Shown piece after piece: positions 22,503 through 33,234 of a stretch of 64,000 nucleotides of DNA (position 1 is its first letter; each line of letters starts with the position of its first letter). The notes below the pieces were generated by a model. That model had not been told where the DNA came from, did not search any database, and worked only from the letters and a program-made list of their open reading frames with translations. Made by a program: the position numbers and the translations under genes. The DNA comes from CAWAMR01 sp963783095 (GTDB lineage Bacteria > Planctomycetota > Planctomycetia > Gemmatales > Gemmataceae): assembly GCA_963783095.1 (NCBI GenBank), contig CAWAMR010000019.1, forward strand, positions 1 to 64,000, written 5' to 3'.

Positions 22503-23865
22503 TTACGGTTTTTCTTCCGGTTTCTCCGCCGCTTCGTCATCATCTTCTTCTTCGAGCTTCACTACATCGCCCGTCTGAAGGCTCTGACCTTTCTCAAAGA
22601 TGACGTTCAATTCTTCGTTCAGTTCGCCATGCCATTTTTTCTCGGGGTCTTCCACCTTGATGATTTCAATGTATCCGTTGCGGCGGTCGCGAATCCCGGT
22701 TTCCGCACGCAGCCGGCGGGCCTTGAGGAGTTTTTCTCCTTTTTCTTCGACTTCTTCCACCACGACTATCTCCGGATGCTCTTTGTCTTCCAGAACCGCA
22801 GATTCGCGCACGGCCCAACAGAACTTGCCTGGATTCGTCAAGACGCTCACGCGCGCCACCGAGCTTGCCCGCAATTTCAAATCGGTGTTCGGGAATCGGA
22901 TTTTGACGGCAAACAAGCCCGAATCAGCCTCGGCCTGGTCGGCGATGTAGACTACCTTGCCCTCAGGCCCTTCACCTGCGGATGATTTCTCGAATCCGCC
23001 GTTCCGGGCCGATTGGCCCAGTTGCAATTTGCTCACGTCACCTGGTGAGACAAAACAGAGAACGTCGATTTCTTCCGCAATGTCAACGATCTCAGCTACG
23101 TGAGCGCCGGCGGGCAGAGTCTGACCTATTACTACCTGGAGCCGGCCCAGTGTGCCCTTGCGCGGAGCAGTCAACGTGTAGAGTCGGATTTGCATTTCGA
23201 GGGCGGCCTCCTCCTTGTCCGCTGCCTCCAATTTATGGTTGTCGGCACGCAGACTGGCTTGAGCCGATTCGAGTGCCAGCCCGGCCTTTTCCAGCATTAC
23301 AGGCGATACCAACGGGATCTGGCCGGGAGTCCGAGCTTCAGGCTGCCGGGCGAGTTCCTCAAGGCGCTTGAGTTCCAAGGAAGCCTGTTTGACGTTGAAC
23401 AAGATGACTTCACGCTCAGCTTGCAGCACCTTTTTCATAGCCTGCGCTTTGGCGAGAGCAGCAAGAATGGCGGTTGCATCGAGTTGCGCAAGAACGTCGC
23501 CCTTTCGGATCATTTGTCCTTCCACGATCGGGCTACCGCCACTCATTGAAAGATTCAGCGCACAACCGCCAATCAGCGCCCACAGCTACGGCAGTGTCGT
23601 CTCCCAACTTGCCTGGGGCGAGTACCGACATCACGACGCCACCCACCGGCGCGGTCAAACGGGCGGCGTGATCCGGTAAAGGCTGCGTTGAACCGACCAG
23701 TTCAATCCACTCTTCCAGAACCAACTGGCGAGGACTTTCCCATTTGACCGGAGCAGGGGGAGATTTCTCTTCAGGAGCTTTGGCCGAGCGGCCACAACCG
23801 AGACTCACAAAAGCCAGGGCCGCGAGAATGGAAACGGTGAAAGCGTTTGAGGCGAGCCGGACCAT
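22503..23865 (-). CDS. Membrane-fusion (HlyD-like) efflux lipoprotein, one frameshift
   Basis: This is the periplasmic adaptor of the pump. The N-terminal lipoprotein signal ends in FVSLGCGRS. The split biotinyl-lipoyl half-motifs read TAPVGGVVMSVL and, after the shift near 23550, IVEGQMIRKGDVLAQLDATA. A helical hairpin follows (about 70-170), then YTLTAPRKGTLGRLQVVIGQ, and a C-terminal acidic tail (VVKLEEEDDDEAAEKPEEKP) that is uncommon for the family. It is the first gene of the minus-strand efflux operon, 39 bases before the RND start. Confidence 0.8.
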
Positions 23866-24242
23866 TGTTCTTCTCCGAGTGACAAATCCAATCAGCAAAG
23901 CCCAGACAATTCTATGTCGCAGCGCGAATTCGTCATGCAGTTATTGTTGGCACGGCAGAGGCGGCCACGCTAAATTTCCGGCCTGAATAAGATGAGATTG
24001 TAAACGGAATCGTCACGATGATCTTGCCGCACTGCAACAAGAACTCGCCAAAACTCCGAACATTCGTCGGAGATAGAACCCAAGCAAATCGCCGTCGCAG
24101 GGTAGGATCGTAACGAATGGAGCAATTTTGACGAGTTGATCCATTAATCGGTCTGGGTAAAGTGTGTCGATAGAATTGAGTTTGGAGTCCCAAACGCTCA
24201 AGATTGCTATTGCGTTGAAAACCTTCGATTCGTTTTTGCGAG
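23866..24242. other. Divergent intergenic region between efflux operon and tricorn gene
   Basis: This stretch separates two gene starts that point away from each other and must hold both promoters. I see no convincing -35/-10 pair, hairpin or repeat, and no ORF that I can support. Confidence 0.4.
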
Positions 24243-27200
24243 ATGATTATGCTCCGCGGTAATTTGGCCATTGCGTTTTCGATCATTGTGGTCTCCACGT
24301 CGCTGGCCCAGGACGAAACCCGTCTCTTACGTTTTCCCACGATTCACGAAAATGCTGTGGTTTTCACATATGCCGGGAATCTTTACACGGTTCCTGCCGC
24401 CGGAGGAACCGCGCAGACTCACCAACCACGACGGCTTCGAGATGTTCGCTCGTTTCTCACCGGATGGGAAATTTCTCGCATTCACCGGCCAATACGATGG
24501 CAATACCGAAGTCTATCTTATGTCCGCGCACGGAGGCATTCCCAAACGGCTAACGTACACGGCTACTTTGACGCGCGACGATGTTGCCGATCGCATGGGG
24601 CCGAACAACATCGTGATCGGCTGGAAAAATAACGGCAAAGAAATCCTCTTTCGCTCGCGAATGAACGCCTTCAACGATTTCATCGGGCAACTCTTCACCG
24701 TGAATATCGAAGGGGGATTACCTGAAGAAGTTCCCCTGCCGCGCGGCGGTTTCGGATCGTTTTCTCCCGATGACTCCAAGCTGGTTTACAATCGAATCTT
24801 CCGCGAATTCCGGACCTGGAAACGGTATCGAGGGGGAATGGCCGACGATATCTGGACCTACGATTTCAAGACCAAGCAAACCGAGCAACTGACGCGCACC
24901 GATGCCTCCGACATCATTCCGATGTGGGCCGGCAACAAGATTTACTTCATCTCGGATCGAGACGACAATAGGCGCTTTAATCTCTTCTCGTATGACATAG
25001 GCACCAAGGAAACCAAACAACTAACTCAGTTCAAGGACTTCGACATCAAATTCCCCTCGCTCGGAAAGGGCGGCATCGTCTTCGAGAACGGTGGATATAT
25101 TTACAAGTTCGATCTGGACACCGAGAAAGCAGTGAAGCTCACCATCCGCATTCAGGACGACATGCTCACCGGCCGAGGCGGCCTGCGCGACGTGAGCAAA
25201 AGTGTCAACGAGTTTAACCTCTCGCCTGACGGCAAACGCGCCCTGTTGGGTGCGCGCGGCGAGGTCTTCTCGGTTCCCGCGCAGCATGGTCTGACGCGCA
25301 ATCTGACCAATACTTCCGGCGTTCACGAACGCAATGCCAAGTGGTCTCCCGATGGCAAGTCGATCGCCATGATTTCCGATGCCAGTGGAGAGGATGAAAT
25401 CGTCGTCATCCCGCAGGATGGGAGCGATGTTCCCAAACAATTGACAACCGGTGGCGATACCTACAAGTACGACCTTGAATGGTCCCCGGACGGGAAGAAG
25501 ATTCTCTGGTCCGACAAGAAGTTTCGCCTTCAGTATGTCGATATCGAATCCAAAACAGTCACCCAGGTCGTCAAGGCGAAAGGCTGGGAAATTCGCGACT
25601 ATGTCTGGTCGCCGGATAGCCAACGGATTGCGTATGCGACACAAGAAATCGACAGCATGAACAAGGTTTGGCTCTATTCGCTCCCGCAAAAGAAATCGTT
25701 TGAAGTTACCGATGGCTGGTACGCCTCGTCTCAGCCCGCCTTCAGTTCGGACGGTAAATATCTTTTCTTTGTCTCCGATCGGGATTTCAACCCCACCTAT
25801 AGCGCCACCGAATGGAACCACTCTTATCAAGACATGGCTCGTATCTATTTTGTCACGTTGGCCAAAGAGACCGAAAACCCTTTCAAACCCAAACAGGATG
25901 AAGTTGGTCCCCAACCCGGCCGCCGGCCCCCAAAGAAGGCGCACTTCTCAAAGTCGATAGCGACGGATTGAAGGATCGAATCTTGAGTTTGCCCATCGCC
26001 GCGTCGAATTATCGCAATCTGCAGTCCGCGCATGGCTTGCTCTACTACATCCGGGGCGGAACACTTTTCATGTACGACTTGGCCGGTCCACGCGAGGCGA
26101 ATCTCGGATCGGTAAGCGGTTATGAAATCTCATTCAATCAGCAAAAAATGCTGATTTCGCAAAGCGGTAAATACGCAATCATCGATACACCACGCGGCGG
26201 GCCTGTAAACGTCGGCGATGGCATCAATCTTTCCGGTCTGGAGATGCGGCTCAATCGGCAGGCCGAATGGAAACAAATCTTCAATGAATGCTGGCGGCAA
26301 ATGCGCGACTTCTTTTATGACCCCGGCTTGCATGGAGTCGATTGGCTCGCGGTCCGGAAGAAATATGAAGTCCTTTTGCCTTATGTCCAGCATCGAGCCG
26401 ATTTGACCTATCTCATCGGCGAAATGGTCTCGGAATTGAACGCAGGACATGCTTACGTAGGCGGGGGCGACGTTCCCAATGTTCCGCGCGTGCCGATGGG
26501 GCTGCTCGGGCGCAATTGAAGAGGCATCCCGAAACGAAGTATTATCAGATCACTCGAATTTATCGGGGCGCGAACTGGGACAAGAATCTGCGCTCTCCGC
26601 TGACCGAAATCGGTGTGGACGTCAAACCGGGCGAATTCATCGTGGCCATTAACGGCCAGCCCACCAATGAGGTGGACCACATTCAAGAATTGCTGCAAAA
26701 CACCGTGGGCCGGCCCATCACTCTGAAGGTCAACACTCAACCCAGCATCAAGGGAGCACGGGCGGTGGTTGTCACACCGATCGCAGATGAATCGAAACTC
26801 CACTATCACGACTGGGTGGAGACAAACCTCAAGAAGGTCAGCGCTGCCAGCGGCGGCAAAATCGGCTATATTCACGTTCCCGATATGCAGGTGAAGGGAC
26901 TAAATGAGTTCATCAAGTATTTCTACCCGCAAATCACCAGGAAAGCCCTATTAATCGATGTGCGCGGCAACGGGGGCGGCAACGTCTCACCCATGCTGAT
27001 CGAACGGCTCCGACGAGAGATTGCGATGGTCGGCATCGCTCGCAACGGCCCGCCAACGGTAAACCCGTCGGGCACCTTTTATGGACCGATGGCCTGTTTG
27101 ATGAACGAATTCTCGGCATCCGATGGCGACTTGTTCCCGTTTCGATTCAAGCATTACAAGCTTGGGCCGTTGATCGGGAAACGCAGTTGGGGCGGCGTCG

Positions 27201-27457
27201 TGGGGATTCGAGGCTCCCTGCCGTTGGTGGATGGCGGCACGCTGAGTAAACCGGAGTTTTCTCGATTCGATATTGAAGGGAAAAAGTGGATCATCGAGGG
27301 CTATGGAGTCGATCCCGATATCGTCATCGACAACGATCCTGCCAAGGAATACGCGGGGATCGATGAACAACTCAACAAAGGCATCGAGGTGTTGTTGGAG
27401 AAACTCAAGAAAGAGGAGAAGAAGCTGCCGGCGATCCCGCCGTTCCCCAAACGGTAG
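24243..27457 (+). CDS. Tricorn-type protease (propeller, PDZ, S41 peptidase), frameshifted
   Basis: A protease of about 1070 residues. A signal peptide (AIAFSIIVVSTSLAQDE) is followed by a propeller with repeats such as FARFSPDGKFLAFTGQYDGN, WSPDGKSIAMISDASGEDEI and FFVSDRDFNPTYSATEW. A core helical domain follows (WRQMRDFFYDPGLHGVDW). A PDZ-like part (LTEIGVDVKPGEFIVAINGQ) comes next, then the C-terminal S41 domain with RGNGGGNVSPMLIE and the nucleophile Ser in NEFSASDGD near 27115. Shifts lie near 24410, 25935 and 26515. The family degrades peptides released by other proteases. The signal peptide points to a periplasmic enzyme. Confidence 0.85.
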
Positions 27458-27611
27458 TTTCGTGAGCAACGGCCTCAGAGCCGCGACCGTAAGGAAGCGT
27501 ACCTCCAGACCGATGGCAATCGTCCGCACGCAGCGGACGGTTCAATTCTGCTTTACTTGACTGGTCTCCACCAATATAATTCACCAGATTCGTTCGATCC
27601 TGGAGACCACG

Positions 27612-29178
27612 ATGAAACTCGCTGTTTTGGTTCTACTCGCGTTGACGTGGTCTGCCTCTGCGCAAACACTCACGAACAAAATGCAGCCGCCCGACGCTGT
27701 CCCCGCTGCCAAAGCGAGGATCGCTATTCAAGACATTTTCGGTCCAGACATCGAGAAGGCAAAAACGGCCGCTGCCAGGCGGGCTTTGGCAACCAAGATT
27801 CTCGAGGTTGCAAACGATCTCAAGGAAGTTCCGGCAACCCGCTGGGTTCTGTACGAGCGCTTGCGCGAACTGGCAAGCGCTGCCGGCGATCTGGGCATCG
27901 CCGTCCAGTCGCTGGACGATCAATGGAAGACCTTTGCATTCAGCAGGAATCAAGCCAATGCGGAACTGGCCGAGAACCTCTCCAGGCATTGCGCCTTCGC
28001 TCGGAAAACCGCTCGCCGATTTCATCTATCCAGCGGCGGAAGAAGCAATTGGTGCCGATGATTACAAGTCGGCAGTTCGGCTCCTCAACGCCGGCTTGAA
28101 GGTCGCGAAGTCATTCAAGAAAGACAATTTCGTTGAACGGCGCTTCGAACTTCGGCTGCGGTCTACGCAGGAACTGCTGAAGGCCATCGAGGGTGCCAAG
28201 GGGGATGATGAGGCACTGGGGCGAATCGAATGTTTTCGCAAGAATAACTGGGATCGGGGCTTGCCGCTGTTGGCGAAATCGAACGATGAAATGCTGGCAG
28301 CTGCGGTGAAGAAAGATCTGGCGAAGCCGACCGAGAGCAAGGATCGCGCGGACCTTGGCGATGCCTGGTTCGAGTTGGCGGAACGGTCGAAAGGGGAGGA
28401 TCGAATCGGCATGTTGCGGCGCGCGTTTTCGTGGTATCGCTTGGGTGTTGCCGGCCTGAGCGGTTTGGAAAAAGTCAAGGCTGAAACGCGGATCACCAAG
28501 GTGTTCGAGGAGGTCGAAGCTGCCGATTCCAAGCAAGGAATTCACACTCTATGGGTCGTGAAACCGATCGCTCGCTGGAAGTTTACGCGCAATGCGCACG
28601 ATTCGACAGGAGTCATGGATGGAACTCTTAAAGGCGGGGCCACGATCGCCAATGGCCGGTTGCGAATTAACGGGAAAGGTGCCTATGTTGAGACAGGTTC
28701 CCCGCCGGTTGATATCGACGAGAGAACCCTGGAGGCCTGGGTTTATCTCCCGCCCTCCGACCGTCCGGTCGTCGTGATGCGGATCTGGGATATAAAAACT
28801 GCAACTTGGGATGGGATAATCTATCGTGAACAACAAGCGCGAAAATGGTATCCCGGCAGCAGTTACCGACACAGAAGTCAGAATTTGGATGCTCCGGACG
28901 AGAGTGCAAAGCCAACCGAACGGATCCATGTTGCAATCGTGTATGCCCCGGATAACAGCGTTACGATGTATCGCAACGGCAAGCCATACGGAGCTTCATT
29001 CACGCCGCAAGGCGATGTGTCAAAGCTTCAGTTGTATAAAAAATCCGTATCCGCCATCCATTTTGGTTCGAGCGATGCAGGTCCGATCGAGATAGAAGAA
29101 GCCCGCCTTTATAACCGATCTCTTACGGCCGAGGAAATTGCAGAGTCTTTTCGATTACGGGCCTCTCGGAAGAACTGA
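27612..29178 (+). CDS. Secreted LamG/concanavalin-like domain protein, one frameshift
   Basis: About 520 residues. A signal peptide (MKLAVLVLLALTWSASAQ) is followed by a helical middle with FGPDIEKAKTAAARRALATK and an alpha-helical repeat part. A C-terminal LamG/concanavalin fold reads KGAYVETGSPPVDIDERTLE, AWVYLPPSDRP and IEIEEARLYNRSLTAEEIAE, the usual end of LamG-like domains. The frame changes near 27990, so the gene looks like two overlapping ORFs. It ends 55 bases inside the convergent glycosyltransferase gene. It probably binds a surface glycan; the ligand is unknown. Confidence 0.7.
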
Positions 29179-30406
29179 AGGGAACCATTCTGCGCTCCAC
29201 GATCCGCAATTTATCTACCCAGCGAAACTCCGTCGCCGCGCGCTTCCTGCCGATTTCGCCCCACTCCACTCGAAGCGAAGGATCGTGTTCCAGCAGCAGC
29301 ATTCCTTCCGCCAGTCCTTCGAGATCACCGCATGGAATCTGCAAACCATCCTCGCCATGATGGATCAAGTCAGCGGGTCCGCCTGCCCGATAAGCAATGA
29401 CCGGTTTGCCGTTGGCCCATGCCTCCAACAAGACCAGCCCAAACGAATCCGAACGCGAGGGCAGACAGAAGACATCGATGCCCGCGAAAAAGTCGAGCTT
29501 CTGCAAATGCGATAGCAAACCGAGTTGGACGACACGATCTCTGGCCGGAAACGTATCCCAGAAGCGCTGAAAGTTCGGCATCTGTGGGCCGGCTAACACC
29601 ACGCGAAACTTCGCTCCCATGTTCCATGCGAGAAGTGCCGAGCGCAAAAGATCGACGGTTCCTTTTTCCTTGCTTTGATTGGCGAGATGGCCGATTACCA
29701 CTTCTTGTTCTCGAAGTCCCCAGATTGATCTGGCCCTGGTGCGGTCGCCCCCTGTGCATTCGTCGATATCGACTCCCATCCCTTGCAGAATGATGTGTTC
29801 ATCGCGAACCCCCAGTTGAGCCAGCATGTCGCATTCAGTGGATGTTTGCGCAAAAACCCGATCCGAAGCAAGCAAGAGCGATCGTAACCCCTTTGATGTA
29901 TAGGCTCGCTTGGTGCGGTCGTTGGGATCATCCGGGTCACCCAAATGAAGAAACGGCGTGAGGAAATAGGGAACCTTGTGGCGACGGGCGAGCCTCAGAC
30001 CGCAGGCGAGTGGCCAGCCGTAAGGAAAGGCGCTGGCATGCACCAGATGGATAGGCTCGTCGTGCGTTCCGGCATCAAACCACATGCGTAACGCGATAGG
30101 ATTACACGGCAGCGCCATCCTCTGGATGCTGGGCATCGGGAAACAAGAGATCGCTCTCAAGAAATGTTGGCGGGCAAACCAGTGGGAAGGCGAATAGCGC
30201 CGAATGGTGATGCCGTCACGATTTTCGATACCTGGTTTGAGTTGTTGACCCTTCGCCGACCAGAACGCTTCGAGGTCAATGGCCGTGCTCGTCCAGACGT
30301 CGACGTCGTTACCCGATGCCAAGAGATATTGACTGAGTCGGGCAAAATAGGCCTCGGAGCCGCCCAGCGCGGGAGGAAAGCGTTGAATGAAATGTGCGAT
30401 GTGCAT
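29123..30406 (-). CDS. GT4-family glycosyltransferase
   Basis: This intact 427-residue protein has the GT-B fold. The N-terminal IAHFIQRFPPALGGSEAYFA with the GG loop binds the acceptor side. The C-terminal domain reads VVIGHLANQSKEKGTVDLLR. The donor-site segment is PSRSDSFGLVLLEAWANGKP, a D-x7-E variant of the usual E-x7-E, and YRAGGPADLIHHGEDGLQIP follows. It probably transfers a sugar from a nucleotide donor during surface polysaccharide or glycolipid synthesis. It stands alone, overlapping the 3' end of the LamG gene on the other strand by 56 bases. Confidence 0.85.
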   Translation of the reverse strand: MHIAHFIQRFPPALGGSEAYFARLSQYLLASGNDVDVWTSTAIDLEAFWSAKGQQLKPGIENRDGITIRRYSPSHWFARQHFLRAISCFPMPSIQRMALPCNPIALRMWFDAGTHDEPIHLVHASAFPYGWPLACGLRLARRHKVPYFLTPFLHLGDPDDPNDRTKRAYTSKGLRSLLLASDRVFAQTSTECDMLAQLGVRDEHIILQGMGVDIDECTGGDRTRARSIWGLREQEVVIGHLANQSKEKGTVDLLRSALLAWNMGAKFRVVLAGPQMPNFQRFWDTFPARDRVVQLGLLSHLQKLDFFAGIDVFCLPSRSDSFGLVLLEAWANGKPVIAYRAGGPADLIHHGEDGLQIPCGDLEGLAEGMLLLEHDPSLRVEWGEIGRKRAATEFRWVDKLRIVERRMVPFSSSERPVIEKTLQFPRP

Positions 30407-30545
30407 GGGTGATCCCTCACCACTTTACCCTTACTAACCAGGGTTGCACTTATATTATTAACATTGGAGTCGCAAAGGAACCCCGTTGGGTCAGCCAAGC
30501 TGGGGAAGCATCTGCCCAATTTGTCTTTTTGAGGTTTGCGGGAGC

Positions 30546-31742
30546 ATGATCCAGATTTCTCAACTTGCTTCATCGGTATTACCTTCCGCCACGCTGGCCG
30601 CTGGTGCCAAGGCGAAACAGATGAAGGCGGCAGGGATCAAAGTCTTTGACTTTAGCATCGGCGAGCCTGACTTTCCAACTCCGGAACATATTTGCCTGGC
30701 GGCCGATAATGCTATGAAAGCAGGGCATACTCATTACACACCCGTCAATGGTATTCCCGAATTGAAGTCGGCGATATGCAAGTGGTATAAGCGGTATCAC
30801 GGGTTCGACTGCACTCCCGATCAAGTATTGGTTTCCAACGGCGCGAAGCACTCGATCCACAATGCTCTGGCGGCATCGCTCAATCCGGGCGACGAGGTGA
30901 TTATCCCTGCACCCTATTGGGTCAGTTACAGCGATCTGGTGCAGATGACCGGGGCCAAGCCGGTGATCGTCGCCACGTCGGCCGACAATCGTTTCCGAAT
31001 GACTCCCAACCAGTTGCAGTCTGCGCTGACGCCCAAAACTCGTTTGCTCATGATTAACTCGCCGAGCAACCCGACCGGAATGGTCTATAGTCGCGCGGAA
31101 CTCGAAGCGCTCATGGATGTGATTCTTGGCACCGATGTTTCGGTATTAAGCGACGAGATTTACGAACAATTAACGTACGGTAATGCCAAGCCAACCTGTG
31201 TGGCGACGCTCCGTCCCCAGTTGAGCGAGCGGATCATTACGATCAGCGGTGCGAGCAAAAGCTACGCCATGACCGGCTGGCGAATGGGTTGGACGGTTGC
31301 CGCGACACCACTCATCAATGCAATGGGGAACATCCAGAGTCAGCAAACCAGTTGCCCGTCCAGCGTCAGTCAATATGCCTTGCTGGCTGCGCTCGAAGGT
31401 TCTCAAGACTGCGTTGCCGAAATGCGCAAGGAATTCGAAGCTCGACGAAACCTCGTCTGCCAGCGACTCCGCGACATTCCAGGAATTACTTTTCCGACAC
31501 CGGAAGGCGCGTTCTATGTCTTTTTCGACGTCTCTGCCTACTTTGGAAAAACGATCGGCGGCATCAAGATCACCGATTCGGTGATCTTCTGCAAGGCCGC
31601 CCTCGAACAGGCTCATGTAAACTTTGTACCGGGGATTGCATTTGGAACGGAGGGATTCGCGCGGATGTCCTATGCCAGTAGCCGGGCAGATCTTGAAGGC
31701 GGTCTCGACCGACTGGCCAAGTGGCTTCTTCACAAAGGATGA
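30546..31742 (+). CDS. Class I/II pyridoxal-phosphate aminotransferase (aspartate aminotransferase-like)
   Basis: This intact 398-residue enzyme has the AT-I-beta layout: FSIGEPDFPTPEHI near residue 36, HYTPVNGIPELKSAI near 60, NSPSNPTGMVYSRAE near 174, and the PLP-binding Lys in SGASKSYAMTGWRMG near 237. The start at 30546 follows GCGGGAGC; a longer frame upstream lacks a site. It is seven bases upstream of an ornithine-cyclodeaminase-like gene, so they form an operon. It probably transaminates aspartate or a related amino acid; the exact substrate is not fixed by the sequence. Confidence 0.85.
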   Translation: MIQISQLASSVLPSATLAAGAKAKQMKAAGIKVFDFSIGEPDFPTPEHICLAADNAMKAGHTHYTPVNGIPELKSAICKWYKRYHGFDCTPDQVLVSNGAKHSIHNALAASLNPGDEVIIPAPYWVSYSDLVQMTGAKPVIVATSADNRFRMTPNQLQSALTPKTRLLMINSPSNPTGMVYSRAELEALMDVILGTDVSVLSDEIYEQLTYGNAKPTCVATLRPQLSERIITISGASKSYAMTGWRMGWTVAATPLINAMGNIQSQQTSCPSSVSQYALLAALEGSQDCVAEMRKEFEARRNLVCQRLRDIPGITFPTPEGAFYVFFDVSAYFGKTIGGIKITDSVIFCKAALEQAHVNFVPGIAFGTEGFARMSYASSRADLEGGLDRLAKWLLHKG

Positions 31743-31749
31743 ACTTGCG

Positions 31750-32706
31750 ATGCCGACGCTACATTTAACCGAAGACGATGTGCGCCAGGTTCTCACGATG
31801 GAGATGGCGATCGAGGGCGTTGAAGCGGGCCTGCGCAAGATGGCTCTTGAAGAGGCGGTTTCAATGCCGCGCTCGCGCTGTCAAACCGATCACGTCATGC
31901 TGCACGTCCTGCCCGCAGCGGCAAAGACTCTTGGCGTCGTCGGCTTCAAAGCGTACACGGCAACCAAGAAGGGCACACTCTTTCATATCACGATCTACGA
32001 CGGCAAAACCGGCGAGATGCTGGCGCTGCTTCAGGCCGATTATTTGGGCCAAATGCGCACCGGGGCCGCCAGTGGCGTGGCCACGAAGTACCTCGCTCGA
32101 AAGGACTCGGTTTCGCTGGGATTGTTCGGAACCGGCAAGCAGGCGCGGACTCAATTGCGGGCCATTTGCAAGGTGCGAAACATAACGAAGGTCCACGTTT
32201 ATGGCCGCGATGAAGCCAATCGAAAATCGTTCGCGGACGAGATGAGCCGGGAATGCGCGGTTGAGGTGATACCGGTGGCCAAGCCCGAAGAGGCGGCCAA
32301 AAATCTCGACATCATCGCGACCATAACCAGTTCCCGCGAACCGGTGCTGCATGGAGAATGGGTTTCACCGGGCCAGCATCTGAATATCGCCGGCTCAAAC
32401 TTCATTACCAAATCCGAAATCGATGTTGAAGTCGTGCGCAGATCGAACATTGTCGCCATCGATAGCAAAGAGCAGGGCCGTATTGAGGCCGGCGATCTCG
32501 TTGAAGCGATCGATCAAAACGTCGTGGAATGGATCGACATCACGGAACTGGGACGGATCGTTGCCGGACGGGCACCAGGCCGATCCTCTGCTCAAGACGT
32601 TACGCTCTTCAAGTCGCTTGGCATTGGTCTGGAAGACATTGCTGTCGCCGGCAAGGTCTACACCAAAGCCAAGGAAATGGGGCTGGGTAAATGGCTCGAC
32701 CTGTGA
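31750..32706 (+). CDS. Ornithine cyclodeaminase / mu-crystallin family protein
   Basis: This intact 318-residue NAD(P)-binding protein has LPAAAKTLGVVGFKAYTA and the typical QADYLGQMRTGAASGVATKY near residues 97-116. The Rossmann segment LGLFGTGKQARTQL lies near 127, and HLNIAGSNF near 210. Family members include ornithine cyclodeaminase, alanine dehydrogenase and ketimine reductase, so the substrate is open. The start at 31750 lies seven bases after the aminotransferase stop. Its 3' end overlaps the DUF488 gene by 16 bases. Confidence 0.85.
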   Translation: MPTLHLTEDDVRQVLTMEMAIEGVEAGLRKMALEEAVSMPRSRCQTDHVMLHVLPAAAKTLGVVGFKAYTATKKGTLFHITIYDGKTGEMLALLQADYLGQMRTGAASGVATKYLARKDSVSLGLFGTGKQARTQLRAICKVRNITKVHVYGRDEANRKSFADEMSRECAVEVIPVAKPEEAAKNLDIIATITSSREPVLHGEWVSPGQHLNIAGSNFITKSEIDVEVVRRSNIVAIDSKEQGRIEAGDLVEAIDQNVVEWIDITELGRIVAGRAPGRSSAQDVTLFKSLGIGLEDIAVAGKVYTKAKEMGLGKWLDL

Positions 32707-33119
32707 AATTCTTTACGATCGGTTACGGCGGACGATCCCCTGCCGAGTTTATCGACAAGTTGCTTTGCGCCGGTGTGAAAACGATCGCCGACGTCCGGCT
32801 CCGACCCGATCGTGCCAGCATGGGCTGTTACACGAAGGCAAAGACATCGGAAAAGGGCATCGAAGCGCTTCTCTCGGCGAACGGAATCGGCTATGTTTCT
32901 CTGGTGGAACTGGGCAACTTTTTCCTGCACGATCCAGATTGGCCTCGACTCTATCAGGAACTCATAAGTCGATCGGGCGAGTTATTAACCCGTCGAATCC
33001 ATTCGCTCGGGAATGCGTTCTGTTTGTTGTGCGCTGAGAAACAAGTCAAGGATTGCCATCGTCGGATTATCGCTGACTTTCTGGTGGGGCAGGGTAATGA
33101 AGTCGAGCATATCGAGTGA
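32691..33119 (+). CDS. DUF488 family protein
   Basis: 142 residues beginning FFTIGYGGRSPAEFIDKLLC, with ADVRLRPDRASMGCYTKA near residue 34 and FCLLCAEKQVKDCHRRIIAD near residue 110. These are the IGYG, DVR and C-A-E-x5-CHR signatures of DUF488. The function is unknown. The start lies 16 bases inside the upstream gene, so translation is probably coupled. It is the last gene of the three-gene unit. Confidence 0.85.
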   Translation: MARPVKFFTIGYGGRSPAEFIDKLLCAGVKTIADVRLRPDRASMGCYTKAKTSEKGIEALLSANGIGYVSLVELGNFFLHDPDWPRLYQELISRSGELLTRRIHSLGNAFCLLCAEKQVKDCHRRIIADFLVGQGNEVEHIE

Positions 33120-33234
33120 TGGTTGATGGACGGAGAGACTCGCATACGCCGAATGTGTACAATGGCACAGTAAAAATGCATCCTTTTCGGAAGATAATGT
33201 CTTGTTCTCAACAGTCGGCGTAGAGTTGGCAGAC

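Noticed and set aside
25021..25944. 307-codon minus-strand ORF
   Set aside because: Antisense shadow of the tricorn propeller.
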